A stretch of 25,271 nt of DNA, from the NCBI GenBank assembly GCA_009731375.1, contig BJOX01000082.1:694064-719334 (forward strand). Direction: 5' to 3'. Positions 8,382 through 24,559 of the stretch are shown piece after piece. The notes beneath the pieces were generated by a model. That model had not been told where the DNA came from, did no database searches, and saw nothing but the letters and a program-made list of their open reading frames with translations. Position 1 is the stretch's first letter, and the number at the start of each line of letters is the position of its first letter. The position numbers and the translations under genes were made by a program. Source of the DNA: Paulinella micropora. Its lineage: Eukaryota; Cercozoa; Imbricatea; Euglyphida.

Positions 8382-8415
8382 NNNNNNNNNNGGAGAAATA
8401 GCAGCAGATTACCTA

Positions 8416-8436
8416 CTCTATCTATCTATCTATCTA

Positions 8437-8471
<35 letters not shown>

Positions 8472-9021
8472 GTGTGTGATTTGTGTGTGCGTGTGTCCGA
8501 GGATCGTTTACATACATCATACATACATACATACATACATACAGACACTCAAATATAGATGCAGACAGACACACATACATACATACATACATACAGGGCC
8601 GATAGAGGGGCAAGTTTGAGGTCAGCTTCTGCCCGAGCAGTATATGTATATATATATATATATGCATATATATATATATATGTATGTATATATATATGTA
8701 TATGAATGTATGTATGTATGTATGTATGTATGTCAAGCGAAACGAGCAACGAGTGGTACATACATACATACATACATACATACGTACATACATACATACA
8801 TACACACACACATACGTACGCACGTACGCACGTACGTACACACACACATACATACATACATACATACATACATACATACATACAATACATCAATACTTGC
8901 ATACATTCATACGCACGCGGAGGCAGTCACGTGAAACGAGCAACCAGTAGTAATTTATTTACTTATTGACTGACTGACTGACTGACTGACTCACTGACTT
9001 ATTCACTTGCTCGCTAACTTG

Positions 9022-9072
<51 letters not shown>

Positions 9073-9536
9073 GCTTACTTGCTTGCATACTTACATACAT
9101 ACATGCGTGCATACATACATACATACATACACACGCATACATACATACATACATACATACATACATGGAACGAAGCTCCGAGCTTACTTACTTGCATACT
9201 TCCTTACATACTTACATACATACATACATCATACATACATACATACATACATACATACATAGAACGAAGCTTCAAGCCCCCCTGTTACCTGTAACATAAG
9301 GTGTACATACATGCGTATACATACATACATACATACATACATACCTACACTAGAGAGCAGCATACATAGATACTAACTCTGTGTATGCATGTGTGCATGT
9401 ATGTATGTATGTATGTATGTATGTATGTATTTATGTATGTATGTATGTATACGCATGTACATACATACATACCTACGGTTCGTGAAACGCCAAGCAGTCT
9501 GGTCCGTTTCCCGGGGAAATTATCTATTTATCTATC

Positions 9537-9608
<72 letters not shown>

Positions 9609-9632
9609 CCTATCTACCTATCTATCTTATCT
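8416..9632. repeat. Mosaic of tetranucleotide microsatellites with short unique islands
   Basis: Successive blocks are (TATC)n and (TC)n at 8416-8468, (CATA)n at 8510-8595, TA/TATG at 8640-8733, (CATA/CGTA)n at 8758-8885, (TGAC)n at 8966-8997, (TTAC)n at 9004-9085, (CATA)n at 9090-9345, (TATG)n at 9385-9450 and (TATC)n at 9520-9628. Islands of about 20 bp between blocks resemble one another (GAAACGAGCAAC-like at 8739 and 8933; GAACGAAGCTYC-like at 9170 and 9263). All reading frames here are repeat artefacts. Confidence 0.92.
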
Positions 9633-9670
9633 AACCGCCAGACGTAAACTGCATACTGATTATACCTTCC

Positions 9671-9890
9671 TAGCTATTGCTGTAGACATTCAAGTGGCAA
9701 ACTATCCAACTTTGATCTCATCGTTCTCCATCAATCTAAGTGATACAACAGATCTGAAGCCAGCATTGGAAAGCTTAGTACAAGAGCTTTCCAACTGTGT
9801 GCGTTGTATTTCCATATCTCAAATATTGATTGAGAAAGATGAGGTCAAAGTTTGAATATTTTGCCACTTGAATGTCCACAGTAATAGCTA
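9671..9890. mobile_element. MITE-like element, 220 bp, long terminal inverted repeats (family A)
   Basis: The left arm at 9671-9722 begins TAGCTATTGCTGTAGACATT. The right arm at 9838-9890, read in reverse complement, begins TAGCTATTACTGTGGACATT and stays similar for about 52 bp, ending in CTCATC. The centre has no gene; the frame across it is not recognised. TA lies at both ends, compatible with a TA target duplication as in Tc1/mariner-type MITEs. The superfamily is inferred only. Confidence 0.75.
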
Positions 9891-9892
9891 GC

Positions 9893-10424
9893 TACCTAGA
9901 TAATGTTTCTCTCGACAGGCAACACATGCAAAGATGAACCATGCCAGGACACCTCCCCTCTTGCGTACACACAACAACAAGCTAGATGAGCCATATGCTT
10001 AAGATGCGCCTCCAGGTCGGTCTCAGTCGGAGAGTGGCCAGAACTTCCCGAAGGATACACAGGACAGGCAACACCAGCCCCCGCCAGTCAAAACGCTTAG
10101 AACGCTTAGAACGCTTCACCTCGGGCTTAGTCGCCTGGGATGACACTTCTGTGGCCGGCCTCAAGTTGAAGGGATTGGCAAAATCAAAAGAGATGACAAC
10201 ATCGTCATGAGAGGATAGATAAGGATATGGTGGAAAGAAAAGCAACGTTTGGAAAAGAAGCAAGCAAGCAAGGAGAGGAAGAAAGCCAAGGACGCACAGG
10301 GGACTGTTTGTTCTTGACAGCAGCAATCGATATGGCCGGAAGAAAAACAACCTTGACAAGCGAAGCAGCAGCAATCGATATGGCCGGAAGAAAAACAACC
10401 TTGACAAGCGAAGCAAGGAAGAAG

Positions 10425-10425
<1 letters not shown>
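9893..10425. other. Unclassified stretch with a 48-bp tandem duplication
   Basis: No supported gene. The unit beginning GCAGCAATCGATATGGCCGG occurs at 10320 and again at 10368 (period 48), giving a 16-residue repeat in one frame. Three copies of AACGCTTAG lie near 10096. The frames here run straight into the GA and TATC repeats and look non-coding. Confidence 0.55.
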
Positions 10426-10428
<3 letters not shown>

Positions 10429-10490
<62 letters not shown>

Positions 10491-10576
10491 AAGAGAGACA
10501 GAGAGAGAGAGAGACTCTCTCTGAGGAAATGGAAGGACACACAGAGCGAGAGGAGGGCATATATGGTGAGTAGAAG

Positions 10577-10636
<60 letters not shown>

Positions 10637-10669
10637 CATCTACCTATCCATCTATCTATCCATCTATCC

Positions 10670-10712
<43 letters not shown>

Positions 10713-10729
10713 CATCTATCTATCTATCC

Positions 10730-10789
<60 letters not shown>

Positions 10790-10813
10790 GTCTATCTATC
10801 TATCTATCTGGTT
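10429..10813. repeat. (GA)n then (TATC)n microsatellites
   Basis: GA repeats lie at 10429-10513, then about 60 bp of unique sequence, then about 230 bp of TATC units at 10578-10809 with interspersed CATC and TACC variants. A short TCTG run follows, and a further (GA)n lies at 10897-10942. Confidence 0.95.
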
Positions 10814-10894
10814 CTAGACAGTTGCCTGTCTGTCTGTCTGTCTACATCTGTGTGTATGTGTGTTTGTAAGTTCGGTTTGTGTGTGTATTTGTGT

Positions 10895-10942
<48 letters not shown>

Positions 10943-10944
<2 letters not shown>

Positions 10945-12156
10945 GAGTCATGGTTTCGCCAATTAAGTGGGCGCGGCTTGAAACCAATACAGTACAGTTG
11001 CATGCACACCGTCAGACACGACTTAAAGGTAGAATTACAGTGGCATGATCATTCGTGTACGTAATTTGCAAGCTGCAATCAAAGCTGTGAGGGTAACTTC
11101 AAGTCAGTACAGACTTATCGTTTAAGGTAAGGAAAGTTTTTATTTTTTCTTTTGGTGTTTACATATACATACAGTCAGTCGCACTTTGAAAAAAAATAAT
11201 AATAAAGAAAAACAAAGTGATTTCAAAGTGTTTTTTTGCTTATGCAAGTGACTCAGAGGATCCAACTCACTGGTTGCGCACAAGCGATGCGATATTTATA
11301 TTAATAAAGTAGTCTGTTTTTTTTCTCTCTTTGTTCGCCCCTGTTCTTCACTTATGTTCGCCTACGGAGGCTTACATGCTTTCTTCAAGTTCTCAGCTCT
11401 ACGAAACTTTGAAGCAAGCATTCTTCATTATCGTCGTGAGCACAGCTCAAAAGCTCTTTACCCTCCCTGCCCTTTACCTTACTCTTGCCCTTTCCCTATA
11501 AACAAAACCTAGTACTTACTCTTACGGCAAAGGGGTGAGCACGGTCACTCGTGGTCTGGTAAACCCCTGTTATTAAATATTAATAACGATTGTTGAAAGT
11601 TATTACGTATTAAAAGTCGTTTAGTGGAAACTCAAGTTCTGAGAGACTTCAGTGACTCCTCAGATGGCAGTGACTCGGACTCAGTAGTCACGTATTAATA
11701 CTCAGACTGAGGGAGAACTTGTGGGGAATAGTAGTATATCAATAGAAGTTCCGAAGTGACTTGCAAGGCGGTGCTGAGCTGAGTCAGAGTCTGGGATAGC
11801 CGCCCACTGTTTGTGACTGAGCCTTCGTGTAATTACAGACGGCGGGTCGTCTCCTGTAATATGGGAATGATTTGGTCGCAGTGAACGCCGGCGGGTTCCA
11901 GATTGTCACGTGACGCCGGCCGGGGCCCCGCCGCCGGGCCATTTAACTGCCGTGACAAATTGCTTTACACTCAGGAGCGGCCCTCAGAATGATATCATAT
12001 TCAATGCCACCTGGCCCAGTACTGAGCCGGCAGCGCCGCTGGCCGGCCGCCGTTAGAGGCCCGGCCAGCTCAGTCATGATGTGACTCCAGTGGCATATTA
12101 CTCGGGATACATTCAAGTGTCAAACTCCGTGGCAGACATTAAATCATTTGATTTAA
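10943..12156. other. Unique-looking intergenic DNA, no gene seen
   Basis: About 1.2 kb without a microsatellite and without a coding frame longer than about 60 codons. Local features are a near-palindrome around GTTATTAAATATTAATAAC (11567-11585) and GC-rich islands of GCCGG/GGCCC at 11885-11940 and 12025-12070. The second island sits inside an imperfect inverted repeat, with AATGCCACCTGG near 12002 facing CCAGTGGCATATT near 12088. The structures suggest old foldback elements. Confidence 0.5.
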
Positions 12157-12372
12157 GGGTCAGATTTCAGATTAGCGGTCAGATTTTAGATTCAAGTTAG
12201 CGGCCAGAACTTCTTCAAATTAGTTTAATTTAACGGTAGCATTTTGCGAAAATGATACAGATTTTGCCGGGCCGGCGGATGTATCATGATATAGCGGCCG
12301 TTAAATCAAGTTGTACTAATTTCAATTCTGACCACTAATTCGAAATCTGACCGCTAATCTGAAATCTGACCC
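12157..12372. mobile_element. Inverted-repeat (MITE-like) element, 216 bp (family B)
   Basis: The left end is GGGTCAGATTTCAGATTAGC (12157 on). The right end, in reverse complement from 12372, reads the same 20 bases and continues GGTCAGATTT in both arms. Similarity then decays over a further 40-50 bp. The left end is preceded by TTAA and the right by CTGA in the same orientation, so a target duplication is not clear. There is no coding content. Confidence 0.7.
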
Positions 12373-12481
12373 TCAGTAGTAACCGTGCCTAAAATTCGAT
12401 AGCTGAGTTTGACTCAGTGAGTGTCACGCATATTAATTAGTATGTAGCTACATATTAATATCGTACGGTGATTAATCAAGT

Positions 12482-12763
12482 TATATTGCTGTTGACATTC
12501 AAGACAACAAACAAAATTGATTTTTCTGTTTTGGTTGGAATTTCAGTTTTGGTTGGAATTTTGATTTTGGGTGAAAATTTGAATTTTTCAAATTAACTGC
12601 TATATTCGTCCGCAAAATATCGTAAATTTTCGCGAAATGTTACAGTTAAATTTGAAAATTTGAATTTTTGTCACAAAAATGAAAAACTGTCACAAAAATG
12701 AAAATCTGACACAAAAATGAAAAACTAATTTTTGTTGTTGTCTTGAATTGCAACAGCAATATA
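12482..12763. mobile_element. MITE-like element, 282 bp, related to family A
   Basis: The left arm TATATTGCTGTTGACATTCA (12482 on) matches the reverse complement of the right end, which reads TATATTGCTGTTGCAATTCA inward from 12763, and similarity extends about 44 bp. The outer 19 bp match the family A consensus ATTGCTGTWGACATTCAAG of the element at 9671. The interior is AT-rich, with two GTTTTGGTTGGAATTT units and three 19-bp units of the TGTCACAAAAATGAAAAAC type at 12667-12724. TA flanks both ends. Confidence 0.75.
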
Positions 12764-12970
12764 TTATTGTGGCATCGCGGCCGGGCCCCGCCAGGAATAT
12801 AGATATGCTTACGCCGGGCCCGGGCCGCGCCAAGCACTGTTTTAATAAACTGATCATACTATTAATATTACTACATTACTTTACGCCGCCCGCAAACACT
12901 TTGTATCTCTTTGATACCACTTCCTTTTTACTCTTACACTCCCCACTTAATCCTACTAGTGGCCGCTTGA

Positions 12971-17176
<4,206 letters not shown>

Positions 17177-17189
17177 TTTTTTTTTTCAA

Positions 17190-17232
17190 CTTTATTATTA
17201 TTATTATTAAATATTATTATTATTATTATTAC

Positions 17233-17278
<46 letters not shown>
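17190..17278. repeat. (ATT)n microsatellite
   Basis: A run of ATT on the plus strand, the opposite orientation to the AAT runs of the following 7 kb. It directly precedes the inverted E2 copy. Confidence 0.9.
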
Positions 17279-17279
<1 letters not shown>

Positions 17280-17470
17280 CCGATGAAAAAACCTAGTCAC
17301 ACTTGCTAAACAGAGTTCCAGCCCTATGGCCTCAAGGCGTTAAACTGTGACGCCAACTCATAACCCTTTGGTGGTAGATGCTGGGGAGGAGGGTCGTTGC
17401 GCGCGTAAAAGATCTTAAACTCCGCATATGCTGGTTGATAGCCCAGGACCCAGCAGACACCAGATTGTTA
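17279..17470 (+). mobile_element. E2 repeat, partial copy in opposite orientation, cut by gap
   Basis: Reverse complement of 21509-21699, with one 2-bp insertion (CACACTTGC) and one substitution. It is cut off by the 217-N gap at 17471-17687. As in the other copies, the sense strand chosen here is preceded by ATT repeats. Confidence 0.85.
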
Positions 17471-17687
17471 NNNNNNNNNNNNNNNNNNNNNNNNNNNNNN
17501 NNNNNNNNNNNNNNNNNNNNNNNNNNNNNNNNNNNNNNNNNNNNNNNNNNNNNNNNNNNNNNNNNNNNNNNNNNNNNNNNNNNNNNNNNNNNNNNNNNNN
17601 NNNNNNNNNNNNNNNNNNNNNNNNNNNNNNNNNNNNNNNNNNNNNNNNNNNNNNNNNNNNNNNNNNNNNNNNNNNNNNNNNNNNNNN

Positions 17688-17861
<174 letters not shown>

Positions 17862-18093
17862 AGTGCTTCTCTGTCAATGGCTGATGCAAATCTGCACATG
17901 CGCCTCCATCGTCTCACCCGTGAGGGGAGTACGAAGAATTGACGATAGGCTCTAATGACACCCCCGCACGGGCAGTTCCAACACTTCCAGATAGACCGGT
18001 ATGTTCAATGAAAATACTGGTGGCACCGACGGGAATCGAACTGGCGACAGGGCCCAGATGGTAGAACTTGACCACTGGGCTATCACGGTGTCC
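17862..18093 (-). mobile_element. tRNA-derived SINE, copy A
   Basis: Read on the minus strand the element starts GGACACCGTGATAGCCCAGT and ends GACAGAGAAGCACT followed by (ATT)n. The head has a pol III A box TAGCCCAGTGG (18072-18082) and a B box GTTCGATTC (18033-18041), then ends near GGTGCCACCA, as expected of a tRNA head. A body of about 155 bp without coding content follows. At 232 bp it is typical SINE length. It carries the ATTTGCATC variant near the 3' end. Confidence 0.85.
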
Positions 18094-18890
<797 letters not shown>

Positions 18891-18891
18891 A

Positions 18892-18946
<55 letters not shown>

Positions 18947-18959
18947 GTAATAGTAAATA

Positions 18960-19044
<85 letters not shown>

Positions 19045-19107
19045 TAATAATAATAATAACAATAATAATAATAATAATAACAATAACAATAACAATAATA
19101 AGAATAA

Positions 19108-19156
<49 letters not shown>
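18891..19156. repeat. (AAT)n array
   Basis: AAT with scattered AGT, AAC and AAG variants, ending at AACTAGGGTGCGCC. Confidence 0.95.
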
Positions 19157-19159
<3 letters not shown>

Positions 19160-19220
19160 TAGGGTGCGCCAATACCTGAAAGGATGGTTTGCGGTGCGCG
19201 AATTGCAGTGCGCGAAGCAT

Positions 19221-19286
<66 letters not shown>

Positions 19287-19420
19287 CNNNNNNNNNNNNN
19301 NNNNNNNNNNNNNNNNNNNNNNNNNNNNNNNNNNNNNNNNNNNNNNNNNNNCCCCCCCCCCCCTTCCCCGTCGACAGGGTACGTTCAATTTCCGGAGGTA
19401 CCAGCAGAACGCAAATGTAA
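19157..19420 (-). repeat. E3 repeat, copy 1, with poly-C expansion and gap
   Basis: Shares the AACTAGGG..TGCGCCAATACCT boundary with 24103 on. C runs follow at 19222-19283 and 19352-19363 around a 64-N gap (19288-19351). Then comes CGTCGACAGGGTACGTT and a CCGGAGGT segment, also found at 24360 and 24520. On the minus strand the element ends ACCCTAGTT(ATT)n. Confidence 0.75.
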
Positions 19421-19620
19421 GCTCTGGTGGTACAAAAACCTAAAATGTCGGGTTTTTGTGCCACCCGGCACCAAAACCTGGATCTCAAAAGAGAGCTCAC
19501 GGAGAGGTTTCGGGTAGGTGTGCACCAACAGCGTCTGGTGGCGAAAAAGCCTGAATTTTCTGGTTTTTACGCCACCCAGCACCGCAATTGTTATATTTTC
19601 GAAGAGAGCTCATCAAGAAG
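19421..19620. repeat. Two hairpin-bearing units of about 110 bp
   Basis: The units at 19421-19499 and 19532-19610 both start CTGGTGG and end AGAGAGCTCA. Each folds: GGTGGTACAAAAACC faces GGTTTTTGTGCCACC in the first, and GGTGGCGAAAAAG faces a TTTTTACGCCACC arm in the second. A related unit, CTGGTGGCAAAAAACCT, occurs at 24404. Confidence 0.7.
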
Positions 19621-19633
19621 TGTCAGATACACC

Positions 19634-19740
19634 AACAATAATAATAACAATAATAACAACCATAACAATAACAATAACAATAAAAACAACAAGAACAAGA
19701 ACAAGAACAAGAACAAGAACAAGAACAAGAACAAGAATCA
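19634..19740. repeat. AAT/AAC then (AACAAG)n microsatellite
   Basis: Degenerate AAT/AAC units pass into eight or so AAGAAC hexamers, ending at CATCATCATTC. Confidence 0.9.
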
Positions 19741-19918
19741 TCATCATTCATGGTTTAGTTTTACTCACTTAGGACAGTAAACAAGGTGTGCATAGGCGGG
19801 TGAGTCCTCTAATATCCCATCGCAGCCTGGCCGTGAGCAGGGTCCACCCTAACATAACATGACATACATTTAGGATTGTTCAATTGGGGTCTGAGAAACT
19901 CACCACCTGTAAATCATG

Positions 19919-20035
19919 GGACATTTCGGCAATAGATATGGACATTTCGGCAATCGATAGGGGCATTTCGGCAATAGATGGGACATTTCGGCAATGGATA
20001 GGGACATTTCGGCAATGGATAGGGACATTTCGACC
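19919..20035. repeat. 21-bp minisatellite, six units
   Basis: The unit GGACATTTCGGCAATRGATA repeats with start-to-start spacings of 21, 21, 20, 21 and 21 bp. Variants are GATATG, GATAGG and CGATAG. Being mostly a multiple of three, it gives periodic peptides on both strands, but there is no evidence that it is translated. Confidence 0.9.
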
Positions 20036-20210
20036 TATCATATCCTGTACCCTCAGAAAATACAAAAATGCCATGACAGTCTTGCTATCTACATAATATG
20101 AAATAAGATTCTGTCGCAGCCTGGCCTTGACACATGCACAGTACACAAATTGCTGTTTGATGTGAAACTGCGTTCCTTTGCAAGGACTACATTCCTTTTG
20201 CGATATCTCA

Positions 20211-20394
<184 letters not shown>

Positions 20395-20489
20395 ACTAAC
20401 TAGGGTCCGCCCTCAGATAACATGACATACCAATAGACTTATGAATCAGGTGGCATTTGATCCTGTGGGACATATGACTCGATTCAAAA

Positions 20490-20494
20490 CAATA

Positions 20495-20548
<54 letters not shown>

Positions 20549-20549
20549 G

Positions 20550-20617
<68 letters not shown>

Positions 20618-20645
20618 TGATGATGATGATGATGATGATGATAAC

Positions 20646-20726
<81 letters not shown>
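20490..20726. repeat. (AAT)n array with (ATG)n block
   Basis: AAT units flank an (ATG)n block (about 20614-20640). A similar AAT-ATG-AAT layout precedes SINE copy D at 21732-21866. Confidence 0.95.
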
Positions 20727-20727
<1 letters not shown>

Positions 20728-20786
20728 GTGCTTCTCTGTCAATGGCTGATGCATTTCTGCACATGCGCCTCCATCGTCTCACCCGT
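20727..20786 (-). mobile_element. SINE copy C, cut by gap
   Basis: The 60 bp match the 3' end of copies B and E (AAATGCATC variant) and then enter the 228-N gap at 20787-21014. Confidence 0.85.
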
Positions 20787-21014
20787 NNNNNNNNNNNNNN
20801 NNNNNNNNNNNNNNNNNNNNNNNNNNNNNNNNNNNNNNNNNNNNNNNNNNNNNNNNNNNNNNNNNNNNNNNNNNNNNNNNNNNNNNNNNNNNNNNNNNNN
20901 NNNNNNNNNNNNNNNNNNNNNNNNNNNNNNNNNNNNNNNNNNNNNNNNNNNNNNNNNNNNNNNNNNNNNNNNNNNNNNNNNNNNNNNNNNNNNNNNNNNN
21001 NNNNNNNNNNNNNN

Positions 21015-21173
21015 AACAATAACAACAACAACAATAATAATAATAATAATAACAATAATAATAATAATAATAATAATAGTAGTAGTAGTAGTAGTAGTAA
21101 TAATAATAATAATAATAGTAATGATAATAATAATAATAGTAATAACAATAATAATAATAGTAATAATAATAAC

Positions 21174-21246
<73 letters not shown>
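21015..21246. repeat. AAC/AAT/AGT array
   Basis: Trinucleotide repeats with an (AGT)n block near 21078-21096. They lead directly into the E2 copy at 21255. Confidence 0.95.
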
Positions 21247-21254
21247 TTTACTAC

Positions 21255-21699
21255 ATCTGAGGCGTACTGATGCAGCTAATGGCATATCCTCAACGGACAT
21301 AAGCCTCCAATACCCTTGTTCGAGGTCCTCCACCCCCCCGTGTCAGTCTCTCGCCTGATGATCGGGGCCACCGATGGAGCTCCTGAGGGCAAGACTGCAC
21401 TAAGCCGAGGTTATTCCGCAGTCCCAGCAACCTCTTGCAAGACGTCACCGAATGTGCAAGTGCATACACCAAGCGCGGTTGCTAGAGCTGCCTCGAAACC
21501 CCACCCATAACAATCTGGTGTCTGCTGGGTCCTGGGCTATCAACCAGCATATGCGGAGTTTAAGATCTTTTACGCGCGCAACGACCCTCCTCCCCAGCAT
21601 CTACCACCAAAGGGTTATGAGTTGGCGTCACAGTTTAACGCCTTGAGGCCATTGGGCTGGAACTCTGTTTAGCAAGTGACTAGGTTTTTTCATCGGGAT
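21255..21699 (-). mobile_element. E2 interspersed repeat, longest copy (about 445 bp)
   Basis: Repeated almost identically at 23547-23952 (I see one substitution) and inverted at 17279-17470. It lies between AAT arrays. On the minus strand it starts TCCCGATGAAAAAACCTAGT and ends CAGTACGCCTCAGAT near (ATT)n. No pol III boxes or recognised reverse-transcriptase fragment was found. Short open frames on both strands are not recognisable. It may be the 3' part of a LINE, or an unclassified SINE-like element. Confidence 0.75.
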
Positions 21700-21731
21700 T
21701 TCCCTCAAATATGTCACAGTCAACACTCCTA

Positions 21732-22098
<367 letters not shown>

Positions 22099-22110
22099 AA
22101 AAAAAATAAC

Positions 22111-22165
<55 letters not shown>

Positions 22166-22288
22166 CTAATAATACTAATAATACTAATAATACTAATAAT
22201 ACTAATAATTCTAATACTAATACTAATACTAATACTAATACTAATACTAATACTAATACTAATACTAATACTAATACTAATACTACTG

Positions 22289-22321
<33 letters not shown>

Positions 22322-22385
22322 TTACTACTACTACTACTACTACTACTACTCCTACTACTACTACTCCTACTACTACTACTACTAC

Positions 22386-22473
<88 letters not shown>

Positions 22474-22500
22474 GATGATGATGATGATAATAATAATAGA

Positions 22501-22546
<46 letters not shown>

Positions 22547-22553
22547 GTAATAA

Positions 22554-22609
<56 letters not shown>

Positions 22610-22611
22610 AA

Positions 22612-22677
<66 letters not shown>
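22099..22677. repeat. Graded AAT/AATACT/ACT array plus GAT and AGT blocks
   Basis: The first half repeats the order of variants in the array at 18094-18477. The second half adds a GAT block near 22464, one AGA variant and about 18 AGT units near 22555-22608. Confidence 0.92.
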
Positions 22678-22678
<1 letters not shown>

Positions 22679-22909
22679 GTGCTTCTCTGTCAATGGCTGA
22701 TGCATTTCTGCACATGCGCCTCCATCGTCTCACCCGTGAGGGGAGTACGAAGAATTGACGATAGGCTCTAATGACACCCCCGCAAGGGCAGTTCCAACAC
22801 TTCCAGACGGACCGGTATGTTCAATGAAAATACTGGTGGCACCGACGGGAATCGAACTGGCGACAGGGCCCAGATGGTAGAACTTGACCACTGGGCTATC
22901 ACGGTGTCC
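22678..22909 (-). mobile_element. tRNA-derived SINE, copy E
   Basis: Full length at 232 bp, AAATGCATC variant, with one private change (CGCAAGGGC for CGCACGGGC on the plus strand). Confidence 0.85.
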
Positions 22910-22942
<33 letters not shown>

Positions 22943-23082
22943 GTAATAATAATAATAATAGTAATAATAGTAATGATAATAATAATAATAATAATAACAA
23001 CAACAACAACAACAACAACAACAGCAGCAGCAGCAGCAACAGCAACAACAGCAAAAACAACAACGACAACAACAACAACAAC

Positions 23083-23122
<40 letters not shown>

Positions 23123-23232
23123 GTAATAATAATAGTAATAATAATAGTAATAGTAATAGTAATAGTAATAGTAATAGTAATAGTAATAGTAATAGTAATG
23201 ATAATAATAATAATAATGATAATAATAATAGT
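22910..23232. repeat. AAT/AAC/AGC/AATAGT array
   Basis: AAT with AGT variants, then AAC, a short AGC block, CAACAGCAAAAACAACAACG, then AAT and a hexamer run of AATAGT near 23150-23200. Confidence 0.92.
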
Positions 23233-23485
23233 AGTGCTTCTCTGTCAATGGCTGATGCAAATCTGCACATGCGCCTCCATCGTCTCACCCGTGAGGGGAG
23301 TACGAAGAATTGATGATAGGCTCTAATGACACCCCCGCACGGGCAGTTCCAANNNNNNNNNNGGCAGTTCCAAAATTTCCAGACGGACCGGTATGTTCAA
23401 TGAAAATACGGGTGGCACCGACGGGAATCGAACTGGCGACAGGGCCCAGATGGTAGAACTTGACCACTGGGCTATCACGGTGTCC
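23233..23485 (-). mobile_element. tRNA-derived SINE, copy F, with internal 10-N gap
   Basis: ATTTGCATC variant. GGCAGTTCCAA is present on both sides of the gap at 23353-23362, so the two contig ends overlap and the gap is probably not real. The copy would then be the usual length. Confidence 0.85.
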
Positions 23486-23546
23486 ATAATAATAATAATA
23501 ATATTAATAATAATAATAATAATAATAACAATAATAACAATACTAT

Positions 23547-23952
23547 ATCTGAGGCGTACTGATGCAGCTAATGGCATATCCTCAACGGACATAAGCCTCC
23601 AATACCCTTGCTCGAGGTCCTCCACCCCCCCGTGTCAGTCTCTCGCCTGATGATCGGGGCCACCGATGGAGCTCCTGAGGGCAAGACTGCACTAAGCCGA
23701 GGTTATTCCGCAGTCCCAGCAACCTCTTGCAAGACGTCACCGAATGTGCAAGTGCATACACCAAGCGCGGTTGCTAGAGCTGCCTCGAAACCCCACCCAT
23801 AACAATCTGGTGTCTGCTGGGTCCTGGGCTATCAACCAGCATATGCGGAGTTTAAGATCTTTTACGCGCGCAACGACCCTCCTCCCCAGCATCTACCACC
23901 AAAGGGTTATGAGTTGGCGTCACAGTTTAACGCCTTGAGGCCATTGGGCTGA
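23547..23952 (-). mobile_element. E2 interspersed repeat, third copy (about 406 bp)
   Basis: Matches 21255-21660 nearly base for base. It ends at CCATTGGGCTG, then AAT repeats, so it lacks about 40 bp found at the far end of the longer copy. Confidence 0.8.
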
Positions 23953-24042
23953 ATAATAACAATAATAACAATAATAATAGTAATAGTAATAGTAATAGTA
24001 ATAGTAAAAGTAATAGTAATAGTAGTAGTAATAGTAATAGTA

Positions 24043-24102
<60 letters not shown>
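23953..24102. repeat. AAT/AATAGT array
   Basis: Contains a hexamer run of AATAGT (23979-24046), then pure AAT, then GATAATGATAACTAGG at the start of E3 copy 2. Confidence 0.93.
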
Positions 24103-24103
<1 letters not shown>

Positions 24104-24203
24104 CTAGGGGCTGCGCCAATACCTCAAAGGTTGGTTTACCGGTGCGCTTCGCGCACCAAACCCCGCCAGCCCCACTTCTTATCACTTTTTGGAGGGCCCT
24201 CGG

Positions 24204-24274
<71 letters not shown>

Positions 24275-24555
24275 NNNNNNNNNNTTCAGGTGTGGGTGCC
24301 ACCCGCGACCAGAACGGGTACGTACAATCGCAGGGCTCCCCCGGACCCCCCCTTTCCCTTCGACAGGGTACGTTGCATTGCCGGAGGTGCCGCATAGGGC
24401 GCCTGGTGGCAAAAAACCTCTATTTTCAGGTGTGGGTGCCACCCGCGACCAAAACAGGTACGTACAATCACAGACCTGGGGTTCCCGGGGGGAGGGCCCC
24501 CCGGAACCCCCCCTGCCCCGTCGACAGGGTACGTTCGATTGCCGGAGGCACCGGC
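24103..24555 (-). repeat. E3 repeat, copy 2: poly-C tract, gap and two units of about 140 bp
   Basis: The boundary ACTAGGGGCTGCGCCAATACC parallels 19158. About 70 C (24205-24274) reach a 10-N gap. Then come two units starting TTCAGGTGTGGGTGCC at 24285 and 24425 (period 140), each with a short C run, TTCGACAGGGTACGTT or GTCGACAGGGTACGTT, and ATTGCCGGAGG. The poly-C lies where each unit has its seven-C run. Confidence 0.8.
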
Positions 24556-24559
24556 AAAA

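Noticed and set aside
10227-10817. 196-codon frame
   Set aside because: Half of it is GA and TATC repeat translation and the rest contains a tandem 48-bp duplication.
18020-18093. A functional tRNA gene
   Set aside because: A and B boxes are present, but the acceptor stem has mismatches. The same sequence recurs in front of a common body and an ATT tail, so it is a SINE head.
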